A stretch of 64,000 nucleotides of DNA from UBA7985 sp038141425. GTDB taxonomy: Bacteria; Pseudomonadota; Alphaproteobacteria; UBA7985. The DNA lies in assembly GCA_038141425.1 (NCBI GenBank), contig JAYQIC010000010.1, forward strand, positions 372,001 to 436,000. Reading direction: 5' to 3'. Positions 19,550 through 30,121 of the stretch are shown here, piece by piece; within the stretch, counting starts at the first letter, position 1; every line of letters begins with the position of its first letter. The position numbers were made by a program, and so were the translations under genes. The notes below the pieces were generated by a model. The model saw nothing but the letters and a program-made list of their open reading frames with translations. It had not been told where the DNA came from and did no database searches.

Positions 19550-19762
19550 CTATTCTTCGACTTGCAGATTCACAGCCGAGGTCTTGCCCCGCTGCTCATC
19601 AACCTTCAGCTCGTAAGAGATCGCCTGGCCGTCGTTCAGCCCTTTGAGGCCGGAGCGCTGGACTTCGGAGATATGGACGAAGACGTCCTTGCCGCCTGCG
19701 CTGGGTTCGATAAAGCCATAACCTTTGGTTTCATTGAACCACTTAACGGTACCGGTTTCCAT
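19550..19762 (-). CDS. Cold-shock domain protein
   Basis: A 70-residue CspA-family OB-fold single-stranded nucleic-acid binding protein. RNP1 is KGYGFIEP and RNP2 is DVFVHISEV; it starts METGTVKWFNETKG. It is complete and in one frame. It faces the same way as the DEAD-box helicase whose stop is 40 bases upstream (19803). Cold-shock protein and helicase are a sensible pair for RNA unfolding at low temperature, possibly co-transcribed. Confidence 0.95.
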   Translation of the reverse strand: METGTVKWFNETKGYGFIEPSAGGKDVFVHISEVQRSGLKGLNDGQAISYELKVDEQRGKTSAVNLQVEE

Positions 19763-19802
19763 TTGGGTATTCCTTCATAAACATAAACACAGCAGCAACC
19801 CT

Positions 19803-21399
19803 TCAGGCTGCCGCCTCGCCTGGCCCTTTGGCCCTGCCTTGTGAGTCGCGTTTCGCCCGCGCCTCTTGTCTCATTTTCCCGCCCGACGGGTTCCCGGAAG
19901 AACCGTTTCGCGCGGGCTTTCGTCCTTGCGTGCGGCCTGCTTTGGCCTCGCCTGATCCCGCAGGCCGGGGCTGCCCCTTGCGGTGGTTGCCGACCTTGGG
20001 CTTACGAGTGCCACTTTTCTTTTTCTTTTTCAACGGCTTACTCGAATCGGGCGCCGTTGCATCACCGGAACCGGGGTCTTCGACCCGTGCGCGAATGGGG
20101 TTCCAGGCCGACTTTTTCGGGGGTCGGGCGCGGTCCTGACGGCGGTCCGCAGCCCCTTGGGCCGGGGCTCCAGCCCTGTCCCGCTTCCGGTTTGCCTTCT
20201 TCTCCGCCCGGGCGCCGCCTTCAGGTTCAACCACCACCGGCGGGGCGTCCTTGTCGGGCAGTTCTGCGCCATCGAGTCGCAACTGCTCCATGGGTAGTTT
20301 GAGGCCGGTGAGCCGCTGAATGTCCTTGAGCAGGGGCTGCTCAGCCGGGGCGCAGAGTGACAGCGCCATCCCTTCCTTCCCCGCCCGCGCCGTGCGACCG
20401 ACGCGGTGAACATAACTCTCGGGCACGTGGGGCATCTCGTAGTTGATAACATGGCCGACAGAATCGACGTCGATCCCGCGCGCAGCGATGTCGGTGGCGA
20501 CCAGCAGCGGCACGTCGGCCTTTTTGAAGGCAGTCAGCGCCCGGTTGCGTTCGCCCTTGGACTTGTCGCCGTGCAGGGCAAAGGCCTTGATCCCCGCCTG
20601 CCGCAGCAGTTTTTCCAGCGAATCTGCTGTGCGCTTGGTCCGGGTGAAGACGATGCCACGATTGATGCCGTATTGTTCGACCAGTGCCAGCAGGGCGCGG
20701 CGGCGGTCGCGCGACTTGATGGTGAAAACGTGCTGCTCGATGCGTTCGACCGGCTTTGATTGCGGTGAAGTCTCGATTTCGACGGGTTTTACGCAGGAAA
20801 TCGCTGGCCAGCTTGCGGATTGGCTTGGGCATGGTCGCGGTCAGCAGCAGCGTCTGGCGCTTCTCGGGCATGGCCTGCATGATCTTCCGCATGCTGGGCA
20901 GGAAGCCCATGTCCATCATCTGGTCGGCTTCGTCGAGCACGATCACGTGGGTGCGGTGCAGACTCAGATAGCCGCTCTCCAGGTGGTCGATCAGGCGCCC
21001 GGGCGTGGCGATCACCAGATCCGCGCCGCGCTTCATGGCGTTGATCTGCGGGCCGTAGCCCGTTCCACCGATCAGCAGTGCAACCGTCGCCTTGGAAAAA
21101 CGGGACAGGGCGCGGGCGTTATCGACGATCTGCATCGCCAGTTCCCGCGTCGGTGCCACCACTAGGCCACGGCAGTGCCCGGAGCCAGCGCTTTGTTCTT
21201 CCTCGGCGATCTTGTGCAGGATCGGCAGGATGAAGGCGCCGGTCTTGCCCGAGCCGGTCTGGGACAGGCCGATGGCGTCGCGTCCGGCCATAACTTGCGG
21301 GATCAGTTTCGCCTGAATAGGGGTTGGCTCGCTGTAACCCGCGCGTTCAATGCCGCGCAGGACGGCGCCATTCAATTCAAGGCTCTCGAAGGTCGTCAA
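19803..21399 (-). CDS. DEAD-box ATP-dependent RNA helicase, RhlE-like (one frameshift)
   Basis: Superfamily 2 RNA helicase. Domain 1 shows the Q motif (YSEPTPIQAKLIP), motif I (SQTGSGKT), Ia (PTRELA), motif II (DEAD in VIVLDEADQMMDMGFLPS) and SAT (LTATMP). Domain 2 shows GIVFTRTK, TDIAARGIDVD and HRVGRTARAG. A lysine/arginine-rich tail of about 130 residues follows. The frame changes at 20787-20790, where a run of four T (A on the coding strand) should be three, restoring FLRKPVEIETSPQSKPVERI. Start is probably TTG 21399 (TTFESLELNG), the usual RhlE beginning; ATG 21546 adds a low-complexity leader. Role: RNA remodelling, ribosome assembly or decay. Confidence 0.9.
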
Positions 21400-21540
21400 A
21401 GGCAGAAAAGCTTTCGGTTCGCCGGCGTGGTCTGACCGGCTTGGCGTGGCAGAGTGGTCCGAGGTTCGTAAACCGGCGGGGCAACCCGCCGAGGCGAAAG
21501 GGCAAGGATCACTCAAGAAAACTGCCGAGACGTCGGCGCG

Positions 21541-22239
21541 GTGCACGACGTGTGTTGCGCATTAACCACGAAAGTGCTGGTTTCCCAAGAGAATTCTTCT
21601 CCATTGCCAACCCGGCACCCTTGCACAGGTGTTCCCGCCATCTCCCGTTCCCCTACCCTCCTGATCGTCGGCGGCGTCGCCGGGGCTGGCAAATCCAGCC
21701 TCGCCGCGCGGATCGCTGCGTCAACCGGCTGGTCGATGATCGAAGGCGACGACCTGCACCCTGCTGGTAACGTTGAAAAGATGCGCCGTGGCGAGCCTCT
21801 GTCCGATGAGGACCGCTGGCCATGGCTGGAAGCGCTGGCGAAGGCCGCGACGGATCACCTTAAGGGTCAGGGGGTCAGGAGGGTCATCAGAAAGCACAAA
21901 AGGATCAACAGGGAGGATCTGCAAGAGGGTCGAGAGACCGAAGCGAACCAGCAGGGTCTGGTCCTGACCTGTTCGGCGCTCCGGCGGGTCTATCGGGACT
22001 TCCTGCGGGCGGCCATGCCTGGCGGCCTGCGGTTCGTGTTTCCCGTGGTCAGCCACGGCGCGCTGATGGAGCGGGTCACCCGACGGTCACACGCCTATTT
22101 CCCGCCTGAACTGCTGGCCTCGCAATTGGCCGCCTTCGAGCGGCCGGATGCGCGTGAACCGGACTGCCTGATGGTGGATGGAGAGCGCGACCTTGACGCG
22201 CTGGCCGAAGAGGTTATGGCGCAGTTGGAGCGTCGATAG
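21541..22239 (+). CDS. gntK: Gluconokinase-family kinase with an unusual internal insertion
   Basis: P-loop carbohydrate kinase that phosphorylates gluconate. Walker A is GGVAGAGKSSLAARIA, followed by EGDDLHPAGNVEKMRRGEPL (the GntK substrate loop), LTCSALRRVYRDFLR and SQLAAFERPD near the C-terminus. The normal length is about 175 residues; this one has 232. About 35 extra residues are at the N-terminus, so the real start may be further in. About 25 residues sit between DHLKGQG and QQGLVLTCSA, rich in K, R and E and encoded by short GGGTCAG-like repeats at 21864-21890. The insertion is in frame. It is divergent from the helicase gene. Confidence 0.85.
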   Translation: MHDVCCALTTKVLVSQENSSPLPTRHPCTGVPAISRSPTLLIVGGVAGAGKSSLAARIAASTGWSMIEGDDLHPAGNVEKMRRGEPLSDEDRWPWLEALAKAATDHLKGQGVRRVIRKHKRINREDLQEGRETEANQQGLVLTCSALRRVYRDFLRAAMPGGLRFVFPVVSHGALMERVTRRSHAYFPPELLASQLAAFERPDAREPDCLMVDGERDLDALAEEVMAQLERR

Positions 22240-22635
22240 GCTCAGGCGCGGGATCAAAGCCGGTCCTGCAATGCTCAAAACCGGGCCTTGCGTTGGGATT
22301 GGTGAGACGCAGGGAAATGGGGGCGGTCCGGAACCAGAAATAATTGCGCCGACTTGGCCCCGACCGCGCTTCGCGCGGCGGGGCCAAGCGTCGCGCAATT
22401 TCAGAGTAAATGCGTCACGGCGGGCGCAGCCCGGCGTGTCCGTTTGACTGCGCGGGGGGAGATTTGAAAGCCGCGAAGCGGCGTCAAATCGAGCACGCAA
22501 TGTTTTCTGACCGTCAACTGATAGGTGGCGCGCTCGGCCCTCGGCCGCTTCGCAAAGCGGGAGCGTATGGAGTGTCAATTGATAGGTGGCGCGCTCGGGC
22601 CCTTCCACGCGCAACCAGCGGTCAGCGGTCAAAGG
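22240..22635. other. Hairpin- and repeat-rich intergenic region
   Basis: Nearly 400 bases without a recognisable gene between two convergent genes. It contains several GC-rich hairpins of the cgcttcgcg kind (around 22366-22380, 22466-22480 and 22545-22560) and one direct repeat, listed separately. It probably contains the 3' ends of both flanking transcripts. Confidence 0.5.
22514..22598. repeat. 24-bp direct repeat, two copies 61 bases apart
   Basis: Copies at 22514-22537 and 22575-22598 differ at one base; each begins tcaa and contains tgataggtggcgcgctcgg. Between them is a hairpin (ccgcttcgcaaagcgg). Possible remnant of a dispersed intergenic element or a duplication by slippage. Confidence 0.6.
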
Positions 22636-24405
22636 TCAGTAAACATCGCGGGCGTAGCGCTTGGCTTTCTTCATCGCGTTAACGTAGTCGCGCGCCGCGT
22701 CCTCATCCATGCCGCCCTGCTCAGCGATCACCTGATGCAGCGCCTCGTCGACGTCACGCGCCATCCGTGTCGCATCCCCGCAGACGTAGAAGTGCGCGCC
22801 GCGTTCGAGCCAGTCGAATAGTGCCTTGCCGTGCTCGACCATGCGGTGCTGCACGTAGACCTTGTCAGCCTGATCCCGGCTGAAGGCCAGATCCAGACGG
22901 TTCAGCAGCCCATCCCCGTGCATGGCCTCGAGATCGTCCGAATAGATGTAATCATCCGCCCGGGTCTGGTCGCCGAAGAACAGCCAGTTCTCACCGCCTG
23001 CCCCCGTCGCCTGCCGCTCCTGCAGGAAGGCACGGAAGGGCGCGACGCCGGTTCCCGGACCAACCATGATGATCGGGGCATCGCCCTGTTCAGGCACCCG
23101 GAAGTTCTTGTTGGGCGACATAAACACCGACAGCGCATCGGTATCCGACACCCGCTCGGCCAGATAGCCCGAAGCAACGCCCTGGTGCAGGCGCCGGTTC
23201 CCACGGAAGCGCACCGTCGAGATGGTCATATGCACGCTGTCCGGGTGCACTTTGGACGAGGACGAAATCGAGTACGCCCGGTGCTGCAATGGCCGGAACA
23301 GGGTCACGACCTCGTTGAGATCCAGCGAAATCTGAGGAAAATCAATCAGCAGATCGAGCGTGTCCTTGTTCCACAGGAAATCCTCGAGCGTTTCCTTGTC
23401 GTTGTGCTCGAGCACGTGGGCCAGCTCGCTGTCGCCGGACTTCATGGCAACCATCGCGACGAAGTCCTTGGTCGGGGTCACAATCTCCCAGTCGCGCAGC
23501 AGCAGGTCGGCCAGCGGCTGGTCATGGCCGGGCACGGCGCTGTCCGCCTTCATCCCCAGCCGCTCGAGCCACAATTCGACCAGCGCCGGATCGTTCACAG
23601 GCAGCACGTTGACGGCGTCTCCGGCCTCGTAGGTCGGGGCATCGTCACCGAAAAGCGCGACCTCGTAGTGGCGGATGTCCTTCTTCGAGTTCGGCCCGGA
23701 CAGTCGACGGTTGACGCTCAGCTGCGTTGGGAAGGGGTTCTTGCGCGTCCACTTAGACTTGATGCTGGCGGCGGCGGCAGGGGCCGGGACCACGCCACCC
23801 TCGGCCGGGGCGGCTTCCGCGATCAACGGCGCAAACTGCGCCATCACAGTCTCTGACCAGCCCGCCGCGAGGTCTTCGTAGTCCACGTCGCAGTCGACCC
23901 GCTCGGCCAGTCGGGTCGCGCCCAGCTGCTCGAACCGCTTGTCGATCATCTTTCCGGCAGCACAGAATTCGTCGTAGGCCGTGTCCCCCAACGCCAGCAC
24001 GGAGAATTTCATCGCCTCCAGCCGCGGTGCGGTCTCGCTCTCCAGCGCTTCCCAGAACAGGTGCGCGTTGTCCGGCATCTCGCCTTCACCGTAGGTCGAC
24101 GTGATCACGAGCACGTTTTCCATCCCGGCCAGATCGTCCATCTCGACGTCATCGAGCTGGTGCAGGCGTGACTGCGCCCCGGCCCCACCCAGCGTCATCG
24201 CCATGTCTTCAGCCAGTCCTTCGGCGTTGCCGGTCTGGGTGCCGATGAGAATATCAACGGTGAAAGACGACAGACCAGAGCCCGCCGCGACAGACATTTC
24301 AGCCTGCATCGCCATGCCGGCGTAGTACCCCTGCAGCCAGGCCCGCTGCTCGGCGGACAGCGGCATGAAATCAGGAATGGTCAGGATCGGTTTGATCGGC
24401 ATCAT
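22636..24405 (-). CDS. Diflavin reductase (sulfite-reductase flavoprotein CysJ-like)
   Basis: NADPH-dependent FMN/FAD electron-transfer protein of 589 residues. The flavodoxin domain has VDILIGTQTGNAEGLAEDMA and TSTYGEGEMPDNA. The FAD domain has RAYSISSSSKVHPDSVHMTI. The NADP domain has IIMVGPGTGVAPFRAFLQER, LFFGDQTRADDYIYSDDLE and HFYVCGDATRMARDV. All cofactor motifs look intact. It starts 15 bases after the stop of the giant glutamate synthase gene. ATG 24405 follows a strong ribosome site (gggggtga), so it looks translationally coupled to that gene. No cysI is adjacent. The context suggests it may feed electrons to the glutamate synthase instead of GltD, which is an inference. Confidence 0.85.
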   Translation of the reverse strand: MMPIKPILTIPDFMPLSAEQRAWLQGYYAGMAMQAEMSVAAGSGLSSFTVDILIGTQTGNAEGLAEDMAMTLGGAGAQSRLHQLDDVEMDDLAGMENVLVITSTYGEGEMPDNAHLFWEALESETAPRLEAMKFSVLALGDTAYDEFCAAGKMIDKRFEQLGATRLAERVDCDVDYEDLAAGWSETVMAQFAPLIAEAAPAEGGVVPAPAAAASIKSKWTRKNPFPTQLSVNRRLSGPNSKKDIRHYEVALFGDDAPTYEAGDAVNVLPVNDPALVELWLERLGMKADSAVPGHDQPLADLLLRDWEIVTPTKDFVAMVAMKSGDSELAHVLEHNDKETLEDFLWNKDTLDLLIDFPQISLDLNEVVTLFRPLQHRAYSISSSSKVHPDSVHMTISTVRFRGNRRLHQGVASGYLAERVSDTDALSVFMSPNKNFRVPEQGDAPIIMVGPGTGVAPFRAFLQERQATGAGGENWLFFGDQTRADDYIYSDDLEAMHGDGLLNRLDLAFSRDQADKVYVQHRMVEHGKALFDWLERGAHFYVCGDATRMARDVDEALHQVIAEQGGMDEDAARDYVNAMKKAKRYARDVY

Positions 24406-24419
24406 TGCTTCACCCCCAC

Positions 24420-27400
24420 TCAAGACGCCAGCTTGACGACTTCGGCGCTCGAAGCCTTGGCGAACAGTTCATCGAGGCTTGGCAGCGTGCCCATGCGCTC
24501 GGCGTTGAGCCGATCCTGGTGTGTGATCCAGGCGAAGGTGCCAAAACCATCGCGCAGGCGCACGTTGCGCAGGTCCAGCGCGGTCTTATAGTCGCGCATC
24601 CGCTTGTCGGAGATCAGCACCGCCAGCTCCTCATCGCTGTAAGAGGTCAGCGCGGTCTTGGCGAAGGCTGAGAGCTTGGAGAGCACGGTGAAATCCTCGG
24701 TCAGGATCAGCTTCTGCACCGCAACATCCATGGACAGCGCAGCAACCACGGCGTCCTTACCCATGGTCTTGGCGAGCCGGTCGCGGGCGACGTTCTGCGC
24801 GATGGCGAGCACGGCCGAGGTGTTGACCAGCTCGTACATCTGCTGGGGATCAAAATCAGCCGCCTGCGGGTTCGGAACCGCGCCGCCGAGCATGGGCTCG
24901 TGCTCCTTGATGGCCCGCTTGAGCTTGGTCAGCTGGTGGCTGACCATGGCAAAGGCCAGCTCGTCGACCAGATCCTTGCGCGAGCGCGCGGCGACGATGT
25001 GCTGGTAGTTCTGGTAGTCCTCCAGAGCCAGCGGCGTGGCGTAGCGGAAATGGGCGACCTCAGTCTCCCAGTTCTCCAGAATGCGGCGACCCAGCTCGGA
25101 ATTGGTGTGCTCAACGTGGCGCTCGAGCATGGTGCGGGCGGCCAGACGGTGCTCGCCGCTGAGGGCATCCTCGGCCGACAGTGGGGTCAGGCTGACCGAA
25201 TCCCGCGAGTAGAAGTCATCGAGCCTGCCATCGGGGTCGTACTGATACGCCACCCCGCCGGACATGCCGTTGCAGAAACCATAGCCGAAGCTGCCCAGAT
25301 TGAGCACGGCGCCGTTGGTCATGTACTCGCAACCAAAGTCCCCCACGCCCTCGATCACGGCAGTCGCGCCGGAATTGCGCACGCAGAAACGATCCCCGGC
25401 CTTTGCCCTCGACAAACAGCTGCCCGCCGGTCGCTCCGAACAGGCCGAAGTTACCGATCAGCGCGTTCTCACGCGTGCCGCCACCGGGAGAAACCACGGC
25501 GATGATGCCACCGGACTGGCCCTTGCCGACGCCGTCGTTGGCCGTCCCGCGCAGGTGCAACACCATGCCGGCGTTACAGAAGGCGCCGAAGGACTGTCCC
25601 GCCGGGCCGCTGAGACGCACCTTGAGCGCATCGGGCTTCAGCGTTCGGCGGCCGCGATCGTCGATATTGATGATCGACGAGGCTTGGGCGGTCTCGGCCG
25701 TCATTTCGTACTGCAGGATGCGCTCGACATCGATGGCAAGCTGGCCACCGGTGGTCTTGTTGCGGTTCGAGAGCCGCGGCGCGTAGTCGACATCGATGCC
25801 GGTTGAGGCCGGGTCGAGCAGTGCCGGGCGGATCTCATCGAGCAGCGCATCATCGACGGTGAAGTTCGCCTCCAGATAGACCGGCTCGGCGATCGGCCGC
25901 TCGGGCAACACCGCCAGCATGCGGTGCATATCCATCTGCCCGACTTGATTCTGGTGGGCGAGCAGCTGCAGCAGATCGGAGCGGCCACGGGCCTCGCGCA
26001 GGGATTTCAGCCCCAGCGCCGCCAGAATATCCCGCACCTCGTGCGCGACATTGATCAGGTACTGCGCCAGCGCGCGCGGATCGCCTTCAAAGGCCTCGGC
26101 ATTGGTGGTCAGACCCGCCGGGCATTTGACGTTACAGTTCTTGGCCATGACGCACTTCAGCATCATCAGCGCCGTCGTTCCGAACTCGAAACTGTCGCCA
26201 CCCAGCAGCGCTGATTTGACGACATCAGAGCCGGTCTGGTGCGCACCCGAACAGCGCAGGGTCACCTTCTGGCGCAGGCCAGTACGGCACAGCGCCTGGT
26301 GAACCTCGGCGAGGCCGATTTCAGCCGCACGGCCGGTGTTCTTCAGCGACGTCACCTGCGCAGCGCCGGTGCCGCCGGTATTCCCGGCGATATTGATGAT
26401 ATCGGCCCCGGCCTTGGCCACGCCGACAGCGATGGTGCCAATGCCCTCCGAAGAGACCAGTTTGACGATCACCCGCACCCGCGCGGCCTTACAATCGTGG
26501 ATCAGCTGCGCCAGGTCTTCGATCGAATAGGTATCGTGGTGGGGCGGCGGTGAGACCAGCTCGACCCCGGGGTGCCGCCACGCGCAGCCGCGATCTCGAC
26601 CGTCACCTTCTGACCGGGCAGCTGACCGCCCTCGCCGGGCTTGGCGCCCTGGGCGATCTTGATTTCCAGTTCTTCGAGGTTCGGGTCCGCCAGATAGCCG
26701 GTCCAGACCCCGAAGCGCCCGGAGGCGATCTGCTTGATCCGGCTGGCCCGGATGGTGCCGTAGCGGGTGAAGTGCTCCCCGCCCTCACCGGAGTTGGAAA
26801 AACCGCCCACCATGTTGATGCCGTGGGCGACCGCCTCGTGCGCCGCTGCGACGAGCGCGCCGTGGGACATGGCCCCGCCGGCAAAGGACCGGCAGATTTC
26901 GTCGGCCGGCTGGACCTGCGCCAGCGCCAGTGGGTCTGCCACCGCAACCGCCTTGCCTTCGAAGGCAGTCCCGGCGACCGCCGCCGCCAACCGCTCGGCG
27001 TCCATGCCCTGCACAGCGATGTTGATATTACCAACGGCGTCAAAGGCCTCCAGCCGCGCCAGAATGTCGGCGTCAGTGGCGCAGTCGCTCAGGTTGGCAG
27101 GCAGCGCCAGCACGTCGCGCAGCGCGGCCGGACGGCGCGCGCGCTCCTTGCCCATCATCTCGATGAAGGCGCGATAACCCGGGGTCATCTCAAAGCCGTT
27201 GATCTCTTCGGCGCTGCGCACGTCGAAGCTGGTATCGACGTAGGCACGGTCGTCGACGCCAAAGGCATCGAACAGCCGGCTGACGGTGTTCAGCGACATG
27301 TCCTCATCGCTGATGTCGAGATCGTTGGCCCGGCTGTCGGCCTTGCCCTTCGACGCCAGCCGGATCGGCTCTGCGGTCAGGTCTTCGAAGCCGCGCACCG

Positions 27401-29873
27401 CCGCCAGACCGTAGGAATGGCCAGCCCCGTCGTTGCGCTCCTTGAACAGCCCCAGCAGCGGAATATCCCCCTCTTCGCTGACACCCAGCGCGTGGCTGTG
27501 CCAGTCAAAGGCGCTCTTGATTACGGTCTCAAAGCCGACCCCGCCGACCGGCGAATGCATGTTGGGGAAGAATTCAGCCAGCTTGCCGGCATTGGTATCG
27601 AAGAAGTTGGGTTCGAAGAACTCGCCACCGATGTAGGACTCCGCCGTACACAGACCGACCTTGCCCATGGTCTTCATCAGCGCCTTCTCGCAGGCCTTGA
27701 CGAACTTGCGGATCGCCGCGTCCTGCTCCTCCGGCGAGCCGTATTTGTCCTGCGCCCGGGCAATGACCGACAGCGGCATTACCGCGGAAGCGCCGAAGCC
27801 CAGCGCGGTCGAGACGTGGTGAGACGACGCCATCTGGCCGCTTTCCACGATGATCGAACCACGGAACCGAAGACCTTCGGTGATCAGGCGCTGGTTCAGC
27901 GCCGCAACAGTCAGGATCAGCGGCAGTGCCGCGCGGCTCTTGCTGACCCCACGGTCAGAAATTACGATCAGGCCGCCATGCTCGCGCACCCGGTCAGCCA
28001 CGGCGTCGCAGAGGCTGGACAGCGCGCCTTCCAGCGCGTCGCTGTCGACCTTGGGGCCGTGGTCGTAGAGCATCTCGAAGCGGGCAACCGGTGCCTGCGC
28101 CTGCGCCTCCAGCTGAGCCAGTTCGCGCGGGGTCAGCACCGGGGACGGGATTACGATCTGGGTGGTCGCGGCGGCGGAGAACATCGGCCGGGCACCCAGG
28201 GCCACCCGCAGGGTCATGCCATCGGCCTCGCGGATCGAATCAAGCGGCGGGTTGGTCACCTGCGCAAACCGCTGGCTGAAATACTTCGCCATCCCGCCTT
28301 CTTCGTCGGACAGCGCATTGATGGCGTAACCATAGCCCATGGCCGACACCTTTTCGGCGCCGTTCTGCAGCATGGGGTCCATGAGCAGCTTCAGGCTTTC
28401 CTGATTGAGGCTGTAGGCCACGAAGCGCTGGTAGGGGTTGAGGCTGTCGTCGAGCACCGCTTCAACCGCCGTCGGTACCGGCAGGTCATCGAGGTTGATC
28501 CGCGCGGCCTCGAGCAGCGCGCGGTAGTCCTTGCGGCTGGCGAGGTCTTCGAGCGTCTCCATGGTGTTGAAAGAGCGGCCGCGGTTGTGGTCGTAGTAGA
28601 GCGTACCGCCGGATTCGACCCGGCCACGCGCAACCACCTTGGCCGACGGGAAGTCGATCTGCCCGGCTTCGGACATGGCGCAGAGATACTCGTCGGTCTC
28701 GATCGAGCGCAGCGGGCGCAGACCCAGACGATCCAGCCGCGCGCCAACGACCTCACCGTCGCCGAAAATCACGGCAGCCGGGCCGTCGTTCTTTTCCTCG
28801 TAGAGCGAGAAATACTCGAGCATGTCGCGCACGTGCTGCGGGATCGACGGATCGTTCTCCCACGCGGGCGGCATCATCGCGATCACCGCCTCGATCATGT
28901 CCAGCTCGTCCTCGTGGATGCGGCGGGACAGGGTCTGGTCCAGGCGCGCCGAGTCCGACTGACCGACCGGCGAGTGGATGCGGCGGTTTTTGGTGCGGGC
29001 GATCGCGTCTTCAGACAGGCGGTTCTTCTTGTCCGTGTTCAGCTCACCGTTGTGGGCCATCTGCCGGAAGGGCTGGGCCATGGCAGGCTGACTGTCGGTG
29101 TTGGTGGAAAACCGGGTGTGGAAGAACAGCGAGCGGGCCTCGTAGTCGCTGTCCTGCAGGTCGAGGAAGTACGGAATTACCTCCCACGAATTCAGCTGCC
29201 CTTTCAGCACCTGCGTCTTGGACGACAGGGAAACCGGATAGAACCCGGCGAGGTCTTCGCGCGTGTAGGCCTGCTCCTCGATCTCCAGCAGGATGTCGTA
29301 GGCGGCCTGGTCGATCTGCCGCGCGCTCAGGCTGGTGTCATCGGGGACGAAAATCCACTGGTGCATGTCCAGCTGCGCCTGCACGGACGCCTCGCGCAGA
29401 GCCTCGTTGTTCACCGGCACACGGCGCTGACCGATGACGTGAAAGTCGTAGTGCTTCAGGGCGCGGTCAATGATGCCGATAGCCTCGTCGTGCATGTCGA
29501 CCCGCGCAGGCAGGAAGAAGTTACCCACGGCAAACTTACCGAAGGCGAGCCCGGCCTCGCCGGTTACCTTCTCGAAGAACTTTGGCGACAGATCCACGCA
29601 GATCCCGGCACCATCGCCTGTGCCGTCTGCACCCATGCCGCCCCGGTGGGGGACCGCGCACAGGGCTTCGTGCACCTTCTCGATAATATCGTGCGAGAAG
29701 TCACCGCCTTTGCGTGTCAGGAAACCGACACCGCAGCTGGAGTGATCCTGGGCAAAATCGAGCAGGCTGATGGACTCAGAAGCTGGCACACCTGTCTTCA
29801 AATTGCTTCTCCCTGTTAAGACGCGAATGGGCCCCCCATCCACGGCAGGGGGACCCAAAAAATACGTCTGCAT
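24420..29873 (-). CDS. gltB: Glutamate synthase large subunit (GltB-like), unusually long (two frameshifts)
   Basis: Makes glutamate from glutamine and 2-oxoglutarate. The order is Ntn glutaminase domain (nucleophile Cys in DHSSCGVGFLTRKGG, then VPHRGGMGADGTGDGAGI), central domain, FMN/Fe-S synthase domain (GKPGEGGQLPGQKV-type loop, NIAGNTGGTGAAQVTS, CVMAKNCNVKCPAGLTTN) and the GltB C-terminal beta-helix (GATAVIEGVGDFGCEYMTNG). Two indels: a missing G/C near 26564-26567 and an extra A/T at 25402-25404. Corrected length is about 1,817 residues against the usual ~1,500. About 200 residues, mostly helical, extend beyond the normal end. ATG 29873 is used; TTG 29801 has a better ribosome site (agggagaag). 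No gltD follows. Confidence 0.88.
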
Positions 29874-30121
29874 TGCTGACCTATTTCGACTTCTCTAGCA
29901 CACTTTCGCCAGAGTTGGCTCGTTTAACAGCCATGCAGAAAACTATGTTCGCGAAACGCGTGCGAGCAAGCCACGTCGGCACGGTCTTGTTGCCGCACCG
30001 CGCAATATTATTGCTGATTGGGATTTTTGCCCCCGCAGGCAGCCCGCCTCAGATTATGCGGGAGTCTGCACCGCCTGGGCGCGCTGGCGTGACGCAGGCA
30101 AGGCGCGACGGCACGCGAAGG

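Noticed and set aside
26550..29819. 1,089-codon plus-strand open frame opposite gltB
   Set aside because: It is a frame shadow of a high-GC gene. The minus strand encodes clear glutamate synthase motifs and the plus-strand protein has no recognisable domain.
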